Shown: positions 50,057-57,672 of the stretch, in pieces
Numbering within the stretch: the stretch's first letter is position 1
Layout: each line of letters starts with the position of its first letter
Assembly (NCBI RefSeq): GCF_017571495.1
Contig: NZ_JAGETZ010000001.1
Span: 124,001-188,000 of the forward strand
Reading direction: 5' to 3'
Source: Hymenobacter negativus
Lineage (GTDB): Bacteria > Bacteroidota > Bacteroidia > Cytophagales > Hymenobacteraceae
DNA: 64,000 nt
Notes under the pieces: generated by a model
Seen by the model: the letters and a program-made list of their open reading frames with translations, nothing else
Database searches by the model: none
What the model was told of the DNA's origin: nothing
Position numbers and translations under genes: made by a program

Positions 50057-50563
50057 CTAAGCCAGTAGTGCCCACAGTCGTTTACGCTGCCACCACACCA
50101 AAGCACCGAGCAGTGCTAGCCACCACCAACTGCTTAGCCATCTTTCTGTAGTAGTCGAGGCGACGGCGTCCAACGCTGTGGCGGCGGCCCCGCCTCGCTG
50201 CCCGGCTTTGGTGTTATCCGTGGCACTGCTGGCACCGGTGGCCACCGGGCCACTGGGCTTGGTGATGGTGGTGGCCACGCTGCTGGCACCCAAGGCCAGG
50301 CTGCTGTTTTTGACGTTGGTGGGCAGCACGCCAGCGCGGGCCAGGTTGGCGGCCTGGGCCTTCTGCCACTGCCGGCGCTGGCGCGGGGTGCTGCCGGCCG
50401 GGGCCGGCACCAGGTAGGCGGGCAACTTCGCCAGGGAGTCGAGCGGCGGCAAACAGGCGACTTCCACCGGCAACGGCTCGGTGCGGTTGAACACGTTGGG
50501 GCCGGTACCGGCGCAGCTGGCCAGGCTCAGAGAAACGGCGACGAAGAGGAGTCTCGTTGGCAT
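50057..50563 (-). CDS. Candidate unimolecular spanin (u-spanin)
   Basis: A 168-residue protein with an N-terminal lipoprotein signal (LLFVAVSLSLASC, lipobox LASC, C17) and a C-terminal transmembrane helix (WWWLALLGALVWW, about 145-158) followed by RKR. A protein tethered to the outer membrane by lipid and to the inner membrane by a C-terminal helix has the topology of T1 gp11-type u-spanins, which fuse the two membranes at lysis. It starts five bases after the endolysin gene and lies near the holin, supporting a lysis role. The periplasmic part is Pro/Ala/Thr-rich. ATG 50563 is chosen. Confidence 0.6.
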   Translation of the reverse strand: MPTRLLFVAVSLSLASCAGTGPNVFNRTEPLPVEVACLPPLDSLAKLPAYLVPAPAGSTPRQRRQWQKAQAANLARAGVLPTNVKNSSLALGASSVATTITKPSGPVATGASSATDNTKAGQRGGAAATALDAVASTTTERWLSSWWWLALLGALVWWQRKRLWALLA

Positions 50564-50567
50564 GGGC

Positions 50568-51023
50568 CTAACTATCAAAGCGCGTGAGGTTGTACTTGCG
50601 AATGATGGCCATGAGCTTCTCCGGGTACTGGCTGTCGGTGGCGTAGCCGCACTCCTTGAGCAGGCGGGCTTCGGCCTCGAACGTATCGACCTGAAACAGG
50701 CGCTGGTAGCGGCTGAGCGTGCGGAACAACAGCACGCGGTCAGCAAACGCGGCTTCGGGCGTGGGGTACTGGCGGAACGCGGCCATGACGGTGATGAGTT
50801 TGCCGTTCACCTCTTCTTTGGTGGGCAGCGTCACCACCGGGCCGCGCCACTTGCTGCCAGCCTTCAGGCCGAAGAAGTTGTGGGCGCTTTTGGTCAGGCC
50901 GGATTCGCCCCAGCCACTTTCCAGGATGGCCTGGGCCAGGTTGATGGAGGCCAGCAGGCCGGTACCGGCGCAGGCTTTTTGCGCCGCAGGGGCGTAACGG
51001 GCAATAAAATCAGTGGGGGTCAT
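50568..51023 (-). CDS. Glucosaminidase-family endolysin
   Basis: A 151-residue peptidoglycan hydrolase made of a single glucosaminidase (lysozyme subfamily 4, FlgJ-like) domain. The catalytic glutamate is E35 in AQAILESGWGES, followed by NFFGLKAGSKW and the helical FADRVLLFRTLSRYQRLF. There is no signal peptide, so release needs the holin. It cleaves the GlcNAc-MurNAc backbone. It sits between gene 51027 and the candidate spanin. Confidence 0.88.
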   Translation of the reverse strand: MTPTDFIARYAPAAQKACAGTGLLASINLAQAILESGWGESGLTKSAHNFFGLKAGSKWRGPVVTLPTKEEVNGKLITVMAAFRQYPTPEAAFADRVLLFRTLSRYQRLFQVDTFEAEARLLKECGYATDSQYPEKLMAIIRKYNLTRFDS

Positions 51024-51026
51024 AAA

Positions 51027-51830
51027 CTATTCTCTCTCGGCTTCGCGCCGGCGGCGGGCCTTTTTGGCCAGGTTGAACAAGACGGTATGCACGCGGGTGT
51101 AGGAGGCCTGCTCGTAGGTGCCGTAAGTGCCCTGCTCGGCCAAATCGGCCAGCACCTCCAGCACCTGGGTGCCGTCGCCGGCCGGCTTGGGTTTGGGCAC
51201 CGGGCCCTCGCCGGCGGGGGCGGCTTTTTTGAATAGGTCGGCGTAGGCCTGGTGGATGAAGCGCTCGGCATCGAGGAAGCGGTGCAGCACCACCATTTTC
51301 AGGGCAATGGGCAAGTCGACCAGCTCCAGGGCCCGGGCCTCGGCCAGCTTGGCGTTGTACTTCTCGCGGCGCTGGCCGTCCCAGGTCGGGTCGTTTTCGT
51401 CGAGCCCCGCCACCGCCGGCCGGCAGAGCGTGGCCACCAGGCTGTCGAGGGCCGTGAGTTGCGGGTTCTGGGGCTTGGCGAACTGGTGGAAGTAGACGCT
51501 GGCCAGCGCGTACTCCACCAGCACGGCATCGAGCAGCTTGGGTTCGGGCAGCAGGTAGGTGCGGCTGCGGTGCTCGAACTGCGTCAGGGCCGCGCCTTCG
51601 AGCTGCCAGGCCCAGCCTACCAGGGCGCACACGTCCCAGAGCTGGTCGGGCGTGAGCTTGCGCACGTCCTTATCGCGCAGCTTCGGGCACCAGGCCCGCA
51701 CCACCGCCAGCCGGGCAGCTACGCTATCGTGGGCCAGGTGGGGGGCGGCGGCGCGCAGTTGCGCAGGGGTGGCTTCGCCCCAGTGTTCGGGCAGGAAATG
51801 GGGGCGGTTGTCGAGGCGAAAGCGAATCAT
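51027..51830 (-). CDS. Phage protein of unknown function (267 aa)
   Basis: A soluble helical protein, unrecognised. It begins MIRFRLDNRPHFLPEHWGEA and contains repeated Leu/Ala helices, ending in a basic tail (KKARRRREAERE). It overlaps the holin gene by four bases (ATGA) and precedes the endolysin by three. Its position between tail and lysis genes leaves a tail-assembly role possible, as found for similarly placed genes of Bacteroidota phages. Confidence 0.6.
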   Translation of the reverse strand: MIRFRLDNRPHFLPEHWGEATPAQLRAAAPHLAHDSVAARLAVVRAWCPKLRDKDVRKLTPDQLWDVCALVGWAWQLEGAALTQFEHRSRTYLLPEPKLLDAVLVEYALASVYFHQFAKPQNPQLTALDSLVATLCRPAVAGLDENDPTWDGQRREKYNAKLAEARALELVDLPIALKMVVLHRFLDAERFIHQAYADLFKKAAPAGEGPVPKPKPAGDGTQVLEVLADLAEQGTYGTYEQASYTRVHTVLFNLAKKARRRREAERE

Positions 51831-52336
51831 GGGACGAGGGGACTAGCAGCGGTCGATTCTTCCGGTAGCGCCAGTGGCTCCGGAGCGGGCGTGGGCTCCT
51901 CCAGCGCGGTGGCGGCGGGCTTGGTGGCGGCTTCAGCGGCGGCCTCATCGGCGCGGGTGATGCGCTTGCTCAGCAGCGTGGCCACGTCGCCATCGACCAA
52001 ATCGAGCTTGCCGAAAGAGATGATGAGGCGGCGCAGGTGCACGATGACGAAGGGGGCCATTGCCAGTTGCGAGAGGAAAAACAAGCCCGGCTCGTTGGCC
52101 GAAAACCCATGGGCAAAGGCCAGAATGACGGTGTAGGCCGCTAGGCGCAGCACCAGGTTACGCGGCACCAGGCGCTTGCCCAGCACCAGATTGTTGGTCA
52201 GCACGTCGAGCACCACCAGCACCAGCAGCAGGTAGTAGGTGTAGGCCGGCGACCACACGTGCTTTTCAATCAGGCCGCTCAGGCCGGCCAGCGCCACGGC
52301 CAGCAGTTCCAGATTCGGGAAACGGGGGCCCATCAT
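51827..52336 (-). CDS. Phage holin family protein
   Basis: A 169-residue protein with hydrophobic helices at about 8-22, 33-50, 62-78 and 86-102, then a soluble Ala/Pro/Glu tail. The middle pattern (YYLLLVLVVLDVLTNNLVLG, VLRLAAYTVILAFAHGF) fits the Phage_holin_4 family, in which a hydrophobic segment with DxxT is followed by a second helix. It would let the endolysin reach the wall. It overlaps both neighbours. Confidence 0.75.
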   Translation of the reverse strand: MMGPRFPNLELLAVALAGLSGLIEKHVWSPAYTYYLLLVLVVLDVLTNNLVLGKRLVPRNLVLRLAAYTVILAFAHGFSANEPGLFFLSQLAMAPFVIVHLRRLIISFGKLDLVDGDVATLLSKRITRADEAAAEAATKPAATALEEPTPAPEPLALPEESTAASPLVP

Positions 52337-53280
52337 CAGACCCAGAAGGTGGGCGAACCCGTGTTGTCACGCACCTGCACCGCCTGCGGGGCGGCCGTGG
52401 GCGTGAGCGCGTCGAGGTGGGCCACGAGCTTGGCCTGGTAGCGGTCGGCCGTGGCAATGGCCTGTTGGCTGAGCGCGGAAACGGCGGCCGGGCTGGCGGC
52501 CTGGCGTTCGCGGATGGCCTCGTTGTCGGTGAGCAGGCGCAGGCTGGCCCCGCTCAGGGCCACGCTCAGGCTGAGCACGCCCTGGGCGAAGGCCCGGTGG
52601 GCCAGCACCGGCCGTACCAGGCCCAGCAGCTTGGTGGTTTCGGGGCTGGGCTGCTCGCCGCCGGCCAGGCCCTCGCGCAGCTGCTCCAGCAGGTCCGCCC
52701 CCAACACGTCGCCAATCTCAAACTCCTCCACCTGGCGCAGCGTGGGCAGCAGGGCCAGAAAGAAGCGCCGGCTGCCGCCGGTGGCCACGTACTGGCCCAG
52801 CTGCGCGGCCGAGCCGATGAGCAGGCTTTTGCGGCTACGGTATTCACTCGAATCCAGCTCCTCGGCATAGTCGGCCGCGTGGGCATCGAGCCAGGCCAGG
52901 GCCACGTCGAGCAGCTTATCAGCCGAAGCGGCGGCGGCTTCCACGAAGTTATTGTAGACCCATTGGCGCGAGGGAGCGGCTTTTTCGGTCCTGGCCTCCA
53001 CCAGGCCCAGGTCGCCGAAGCCCACGCTCAGGAACGGGGCGGCTTCGAGTACCACGTAGTAGGCCAGGGCGGCGCGGAACTTCTCGCGCAGGGCCACCAA
53101 GTGGGCCGGAGCCTCTTCCGCCGGCAGGTTGCCCAGCTGCGCCACCAGGCCTTCGCCCAGCACCGGCCCCAGGTGCAGCGCCTCGGCCTGGCCGATGAAG
53201 CTCAGCAGCGTGTCGGGCTCCAGGTTGCGGTGCACCGTGCCCAAGTGGGCTTTTAATTCGAGTACGTTATTGAATAGCAT
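52336..53280 (-). CDS. Phage protein, DUF6712-like (tentative)
   Basis: A 314-residue phage protein just after the portal. The N-terminus (LFNNVLELKAHLGTVHRNLE, LLSFIGQAEALHLGPVLGE) resembles DUF6712 proteins, which in Bacteroidota phages lie near head-tail genes. The body is helical and there is no membrane segment. ATG 53280 is chosen since the upstream residues are a shadow of the portal frame. It shares one base with the holin gene. Confidence 0.6.
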   Translation of the reverse strand: MLFNNVLELKAHLGTVHRNLEPDTLLSFIGQAEALHLGPVLGEGLVAQLGNLPAEEAPAHLVALREKFRAALAYYVVLEAAPFLSVGFGDLGLVEARTEKAAPSRQWVYNNFVEAAAASADKLLDVALAWLDAHAADYAEELDSSEYRSRKSLLIGSAAQLGQYVATGGSRRFFLALLPTLRQVEEFEIGDVLGADLLEQLREGLAGGEQPSPETTKLLGLVRPVLAHRAFAQGVLSLSVALSGASLRLLTDNEAIRERQAASPAAVSALSQQAIATADRYQAKLVAHLDALTPTAAPQAVQVRDNTGSPTFWV

Positions 53281-53302
53281 ATACTTAGCGGATAGGCAGC
53301 TA

Positions 53303-54574
53303 CTACATGGAAGAATTGACCACTTTCTGCTTGCCGGTCGGGTTGTCGGCAATCGTGGTGATGTCGATGTCCTCGAAGCCGAAGAAGTGGGCGGGGTTGA
53401 AGCCGCTGATTTTGTGGGCCGCCTGCAGGGTTTTGAGCAGGATTTTGCGCTTTTGCGGGGTGCGCAGGGCGATGTGCAGCTGGTAGCTGATGCGCTTCTC
53501 GCTGCCACTGCCGCCGAACTTGCCGCCGGTGTCGATGCCGGCCAGGCTCGGGTCGATGCCGTGGGCGCTGGTGTGGGCAATGTTGGCCTGGGTGTTGACC
53601 GAATCGTAAGCCTTGTCGCTCATCTTGTTCTCGATGGGCACAATCTCCCAGCCCGGCAGCGGCTTGCCGGTGGCGTCCACGGCGAACTTGCTCACGAAAG
53701 CCTTGTCGGCATTTTCCACGCCGCTGAGCATCTCGTTCATCGCCCCCATCAGCGCCAGCTCGGCTTCCTTGCGCTTTTCAGGCGTCTCACCAAACTGGTC
53801 GAAGTAGCCCTGCGGGATTTTGATGTGGTACTTGAGGTTGTAGCCGTTGTCGAGGCCCGAGTTGTGGAAGCGCGGCACCTTGTTGCTGACCTGCGTCCAC
53901 ATCTTCGAGCCCCAGTAAGGCGGCACGTCGTAGTACTTCTGGCCCGGCGTCCAGTCGCGGCCGTGCAGCAGGCACTCGCCGAACTTACTCGGGTTGAGCG
54001 GGTCGTAGGCCGGCAGAATTTTGGCCTCGTCGGTGCGGAAGTTGCGCCAGTCGTGGTGCAGGGCGTAGCGGTCGGGCCGGGCCTTGGTCGTGACCAGGGC
54101 CCGGGCCACCGTGGCGTCGAAGCTCTGGATGCCCTCCACGTAGTTTTTCGAGGCCAGCGAGAACACCGAGAAGTAGTTGGCGAAGCCTTCCAGGTTGTAG
54201 GCCAGGCTCTGCATGGTCGAGTCGCCGTCGATGGATTCGTACCACGCCTCCATCTCGGGGTCAATCACCGGCTCGACCACGATTTTGCCCTCGACCACCT
54301 TGCGGGTGAAGCAGCCGATGCGCGAGCCCAGCAAAAAGTCGCGGGCCGTGGTGATGAGCTGCGGCTTGAGGTGGTTGCTGTAAATCAGGGCCAGCATCTC
54401 CTGCGGTTGCAGGTTGTTTTTACCCCAGGGCGCAATCTTGAGCCCGCCGCTGGTCAGCGGCGCGGCCCCGTAGTTCACGTCCTCGGCCTTGTCGCTCTTG
54501 GTCAGCTCCACCAGGGCCTGCGCGCCGGGCAGGATGAACAGCCCGCCTTCTAATTCTCTAATTTCCCGTTTCAT
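53303..54574 (-). CDS. Phage portal protein
   Basis: A 423-residue protein with the features of Bacteroidota phage portals: the N-terminal WGKNNLQPQEMLALIYSNHL segment, an acidic wing region with FANYFSVFSLASKNYVEGIQ, the clip-like DWRNFR region, and helical MGAMNEMLSGVENADKAFVS before the crown. It forms the head vertex ring through which DNA passes. It is placed between the terminase group and the tail genes, as expected of a portal. Confidence 0.8.
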   Translation of the reverse strand: MKREIRELEGGLFILPGAQALVELTKSDKAEDVNYGAAPLTSGGLKIAPWGKNNLQPQEMLALIYSNHLKPQLITTARDFLLGSRIGCFTRKVVEGKIVVEPVIDPEMEAWYESIDGDSTMQSLAYNLEGFANYFSVFSLASKNYVEGIQSFDATVARALVTTKARPDRYALHHDWRNFRTDEAKILPAYDPLNPSKFGECLLHGRDWTPGQKYYDVPPYWGSKMWTQVSNKVPRFHNSGLDNGYNLKYHIKIPQGYFDQFGETPEKRKEAELALMGAMNEMLSGVENADKAFVSKFAVDATGKPLPGWEIVPIENKMSDKAYDSVNTQANIAHTSAHGIDPSLAGIDTGGKFGGSGSEKRISYQLHIALRTPQKRKILLKTLQAAHKISGFNPAHFFGFEDIDITTIADNPTGKQKVVNSSM

Positions 54575-54577
54575 GGC

Positions 54578-54880
54578 TTAGGCATGTAGAATGCGCTGCC
54601 CGTTGAAGTGGGTGAGCAGGCAGATTTTGAGGGCGAAGGATTGGCTGGTTTCGCAGTCCACCAGTTGAAGCGTGCCCTTCTCTTTGACTTTGTAGCGGAA
54701 GCCGCCGCTGGTGGGGCTGGCCGCCGGGCCCACGCCCGAGAGGCCGCCCTTGCGGGCCGCGGGCTTGCGGCCCCGGGTGCCATCCGTTTTGAAGTACTGG
54801 AGCGAAAAGGCCCGGCCCTGGCCGTTCTCCTCGTGCTGGTCGATTTCGGCCAGCACCGTGCGTAAATGAATCCGTTGCAT
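54578..54880 (-). CDS. Small phage protein (100 aa)
   Basis: A 100-residue protein starting MQRIHLRTVLAEIDQHEENG, with a Gly/Lys-rich middle (GTRGRKPAARKGGLSG) and a beta-rich end. It starts four bases upstream of the portal gene and carries the TTTCCGTCCTA motif 34 bases before its ATG. No family is recognised. Confidence 0.6.
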   Translation of the reverse strand: MQRIHLRTVLAEIDQHEENGQGRAFSLQYFKTDGTRGRKPAARKGGLSGVGPAASPTSGGFRYKVKEKGTLQLVDCETSQSFALKICLLTHFNGQRILHA

Positions 54881-54913
54881 GGACTCAAATTGCCAGTTTC
54901 GCCCGCCGGCGAA

Positions 54914-54920
54914 TAGGACG
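54914..54920 (-). promoter_or_regulatory. Phage upstream motif TTYCGTCCTA, copy 2
   Basis: The minus strand reads TTTTTCCGTCCTATTC, at the same 34-base distance from the start of the 100-aa gene as copy 1 is from its gene. Confidence 0.45.
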
Positions 54921-54969
54921 GAAAAATATTATTGCGTGTTTTCCACCTCGCCGTTTGAAAATCAGGCAC

Positions 54970-54996
54970 AACGGCCGGCCGGCGGCCGTTTTTTTA
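54970..54996 (+). terminator. Terminator-like hairpin
   Basis: AACGGCC (54970-54976) pairs with GGCCGTT (54984-54990), followed by TTTTTA on the plus strand. There is no plus-strand gene upstream, so its role is unclear. Confidence 0.5.
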
Positions 54997-55032
54997 TTGC
55001 GTGACCCACGCGAGAGAGCGCGCCCTTTAGCG

Positions 55033-55160
55033 TTTGGCAATTGCCAAAACGGCAATTTTTGAGGAATATATGAACGGGGGTGCGGGGTGGGCCGGAAAGC
55101 AAAAACGGCCCTGACAATGGTACCAGGGCCGTTTATTGATTAATGCAGATGGCAATTGCC
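55033..55160. repeat. Two GGCAATTGCC palindromes (operator-like)
   Basis: A perfect 16-bp palindrome, TTTGGCAATTGCCAAA (55033-55048), and a 10-bp copy, GGCAATTGCC, at 55151-55160. Their repetition in a phage control region suggests a binding site for a dimeric repressor. Confidence 0.4.
55103..55134 (-). terminator. Terminator after terL
   Basis: AAACGGCCCTG (55103-55113) pairs with CAGGGCCGTTT (55124-55134). On the minus strand it ends in a T run (GGGCCGTTTTTGC), 47 bases beyond the terL stop codon. Confidence 0.85.
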
Positions 55161-55180
55161 ACTAGGTGCCGCTGGCCAGG

Positions 55181-56677
55181 TTAGTCACGGCCTAAGAAGT
55201 ACACCGGCTCGTAGGCCTGGGCCTGACCAAAGAGGTGGCCGTACTTGCGGTACACGATGTTATCAAAGCAGTCCGAGAGGTGAGTCGCGCGCTCCTGGTC
55301 GATGCTGCTTTTCTCACTGTTCTTATTCTTAGTCCAGTCGGGATTGATGGGCGACTGCTGAATCGAGATGATGAGAAACTTGCACTTGTTGCGGTTGAAG
55401 CGCATCACAGGCAGGCGCGGGTTATTCTCGGCCAGCAGCTGGTTGATGGCAATGTGCTTGAGCCGATGGTCGGGGTCGAGGCCTTGCACCATGAGCGTGG
55501 ACTTCCAGCCCCGGGCGGCCAGGCCCTGCTGGATGGTTTGGTAGAGCGTGAGGTTCGAGCCCACCTGCTTGTTGTTGCCGTTGCGGTCGCCGTAGAGGAG
55601 CAGTTCCTTGCGCTCGTGGCTTTCGTAGGTGTCGCAGAACTTCTCTACCAACGCATCGACTACGGTGGTGCTGCTCTGCTTGACCCACAGCGCATCGAGC
55701 ATCCGGAACTCCATGCCGTGCTCCTGGCACAGGATGAGGGAGGTAAAGGCGGCGTTGAAGTCAAAGCTTAGCTCCAGTAAGCGTTTGGGGTCGCGGTCGC
55801 TATCAATGCTGAGGGTGAGCCCACTCTCATCGTCGTGGACGTAGGAGTAGGTTTTCCAAACGCCGTGCTTCTCCTCGTTAAAGCTGGGGTAGAACGAGTT
55901 GGGCAGCTTGGTGAGGCGCTTGTTCATCACCTCCACGTCCCACTCCAGGGGCGTCATGCCGTTGCGCAGGTCGCGCAGGTACTTCTCGCCCAGCACGTGC
56001 ACGTTGTCGTAGGCCGTGGATTCAAGGAAAAAGTGGTTTTCGGGGTCTTCCTTGGCCAGGTCTTCGGTCTTGAACACCCACTGGCCACTCGGCAGCCAGG
56101 GCACGGACGTGTAATCGCAGAAGGTTTGGTGGTGCTCGTCGGTGAAGCGGTAGATATTGCCCCGAATCATCGGGCGCAGGATTTTATTGACGTGCTCCTC
56201 CTTCATCAGGGCCGACTCGTCGATGTGGCCGAAGTCGTAGTTGCCGCCCCGGGCCAGCTCCGCCCGGTCCATGCTCAGCAGCTGGATGGTGTAGCCGTTC
56301 AGGAAGCTAATGACGTTCTCGTAATTGCTGGGCGGCTGGTAGGGCTTAATCCAGTCGGCCGGCGGGCGCTTGCCCTTCACGTAGTGCCCAAAGCCGGATT
56401 TGGGGTCGTACTCGCGCAGGCCGTGGGCCTGCCAGGCCCCTTCCATTGCCGGCACTGTGTTACTGGTGAGCTGCGTGTACGTGAGGCCCGCCAGAAAGCC
56501 CTTGGCCCGGGGCAGGTAGTTCATTTCCACCCGCGTTTCGTGGCCGGCCACGGTGGTTTTGCCCGAGCCGCGCCCGCCCACGTAGCTGCGCCGCTTTTGC
56601 TTGGCGGCCAGGAATTGCCGCTGCTTTTCGTTGACGTAGATGCGCCGCCGCTGCTGCTCGTAGTTGCTACGCTTCAT
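55181..56677 (-). CDS. Phage terminase large subunit
   Basis: A 498-residue packaging motor. The ATPase domain has Walker A GGRGSGKT (34-41) and Walker B with catalytic D153-E154 (GHIDES). The RNase H-like nuclease domain begins with the first metal aspartate in LSFDFNAAF and shows LLLYGDRNGNN and the final acidic DCFDNIVYR. It starts inside the preceding gene (11-base overlap). All catalytic blocks are intact, so the prophage packaging machine may be functional. Confidence 0.93.
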   Translation of the reverse strand: MKRSNYEQQRRRIYVNEKQRQFLAAKQKRRSYVGGRGSGKTTVAGHETRVEMNYLPRAKGFLAGLTYTQLTSNTVPAMEGAWQAHGLREYDPKSGFGHYVKGKRPPADWIKPYQPPSNYENVISFLNGYTIQLLSMDRAELARGGNYDFGHIDESALMKEEHVNKILRPMIRGNIYRFTDEHHQTFCDYTSVPWLPSGQWVFKTEDLAKEDPENHFFLESTAYDNVHVLGEKYLRDLRNGMTPLEWDVEVMNKRLTKLPNSFYPSFNEEKHGVWKTYSYVHDDESGLTLSIDSDRDPKRLLELSFDFNAAFTSLILCQEHGMEFRMLDALWVKQSSTTVVDALVEKFCDTYESHERKELLLYGDRNGNNKQVGSNLTLYQTIQQGLAARGWKSTLMVQGLDPDHRLKHIAINQLLAENNPRLPVMRFNRNKCKFLIISIQQSPINPDWTKNKNSEKSSIDQERATHLSDCFDNIVYRKYGHLFGQAQAYEPVYFLGRD

Positions 56678-57179
56678 CGCTCACGTCCTCAAAATCGGTG
56701 TCTTCGGTCATTTCCTGCTCGCGCAGCACGGCCGGGTCGGTGCTGAAGTCCATCGGCACCGGAATCAGGAAGGCCTTGGGGTCGAGCACCGTCTTTTCGG
56801 CCTCGAACAGGCCCAGCAGCTTGTCGGCGTTTTCCTGGGCGCGAATGGCCGCGCCGATGTCGCCATTCTTGCGGGCCAGGTTGCCCAGCAGCTTGTAGTT
56901 CTCGTGGGAAATGACACGCTGGCCCTTTTTATCGACTTCCTCGATGCTGCCGTACAATTTGATGCTGTCGCGCACGATGGCATAGAGCTGCGGCTGGCTC
57001 AGCTCGTATTCCTTCTCCAGCGTGGCCAGCACCTGGTTGCGGCCAAAGCCCAGGCAGAGCAGGCCGTGGGCCTTGCGGTACTTGGCCAGCATTTCCAGCT
57101 CGTCGGACTTGAGGTCTCCGCCGTCCATCAGGTGCGAACGGTATTTATCGAGCTTATCGCCCTTTCCAAGTTTTTTCAT
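56667..57179 (-). CDS. Phage terminase small subunit-like protein
   Basis: A 170-residue, mostly helical protein directly upstream of terL with an 11-base overlap. Position, size and a putative helix-turn-helix (LLCLGFGRNQVLATLEKEYE, LSQPQLYAIVRDSIK) suggest a small terminase that binds packaging sites. No strong family signature was recognised. The start ATG 57179 lies directly after a terminator-like hairpin. A GTG at 57197 would place the coding start inside the hairpin. Confidence 0.65.
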   Translation of the reverse strand: MKKLGKGDKLDKYRSHLMDGGDLKSDELEMLAKYRKAHGLLCLGFGRNQVLATLEKEYELSQPQLYAIVRDSIKLYGSIEEVDKKGQRVISHENYKLLGNLARKNGDIGAAIRAQENADKLLGLFEAEKTVLDPKAFLIPVPMDFSTDPAVLREQEMTEDTDFEDVSDEA

Positions 57180-57214
57180 AAAAAGCGGGATTGCCACTTA
57201 AGTAGCAATCCCGC
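57180..57214 (-). terminator. Terminator-like hairpin in the terS leader
   Basis: On the minus strand GCGGGATTGC (57214-57205) pairs with GCAATCCCGC (57194-57185), followed by five Ts (57184-57180) that run into the terS ATG at 57179. It has the structure of an intrinsic terminator but is placed where it would block the terminase message. Confidence 0.65.
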
Positions 57215-57226
57215 TTAAGGCACCAG

Positions 57227-57233
57227 TAGGACG
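57227..57233 (-). promoter_or_regulatory. Phage upstream motif TTYCGTCCTA, copy 3
   Basis: The minus strand reads AATTTCCGTCCTACTG, 48 bases before the terS ATG and just upstream of the leader hairpin. Confidence 0.45.
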
Positions 57234-57337
57234 GAAATTAGCGCTTACTTTAGCCTGTATATGAATGGCTGTTTACCTGAACGTACCACTAGCACGCGAT
57301 CTTACACCTTTCTGCTTTTTGCCTTGTTACATCACTA

Positions 57338-57670
57338 ATGAGTCCATCCATCGAAACCATCCTCCAGCAACTGCGCCAATTTCGTGACGAGCGCGACTGG
57401 GCCCAGTTCCACAACGCCAAGGACTTAGCACTGGCTTTGAGCATTGAAGCAGCAGAGTTAAATGAACAATTCCTATGGAAAACAGCCGAATCAGCCAATC
57501 CAACTAGGGTTCGGGAAGAGTTAGCGGATGTACTGCTCTATGCGGTGCAGCTGGCGGATAAATACGGCTGGAGCATTGAGGAGCTGATGCACGAGAAGAT
57601 CGCCTGCAACGCAGAAAAATATCCTGTCAGCAAAGCAAAAGGAACGGCCACTAAATACGACGAACTGTAA
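57338..57670 (+). CDS. MazG-like nucleotide pyrophosphohydrolase
   Basis: A 110-residue single-domain all-alpha NTP pyrophosphohydrolase related to MazG and dCTPase. The metal-binding motif is present as E37-xx-E40 and E61-xx-D64 (LSIEAAELNE, EELADVLLYAVQLAD). It hydrolyses (d)NTPs to monophosphates. It is on the strand opposite to the phage genes, two bases upstream of the nuclease-helicase gene, and lower in GC than its phage neighbours. With the second gene it forms a likely cargo operon. Confidence 0.9.
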   Translation: MSPSIETILQQLRQFRDERDWAQFHNAKDLALALSIEAAELNEQFLWKTAESANPTRVREELADVLLYAVQLADKYGWSIEELMHEKIACNAEKYPVSKAKGTATKYDEL

Positions 57671-57672
57671 CC

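Larger units (their letters stand above)
54881..55180. other. Phage regulatory intergenic region
   Basis: A 300-base gap between the terminase and portal groups without a gene. It contains the motif copy at 54914, a terminator-like hairpin at 54970-54996, the perfect 16-bp palindrome TTTGGCAATTGCCAAA at 55033-55048 with a second GGCAATTGCC at 55151-55160, and the terL terminator at 55103-55134. Confidence 0.65.

Noticed and set aside
53129..54553. 474-codon plus-strand open frame over the portal gene
   Set aside because: Antisense to the portal, and the residue composition (Val/Leu/Arg/His-rich) is typical of shadow frames in GC-rich DNA.
54581..54969. Alternative longer frame at the 100-aa phage gene
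   Set aside because: It is in a different frame with shadow composition. The 100-aa frame has a sensible start next to the portal and the conserved upstream motif.
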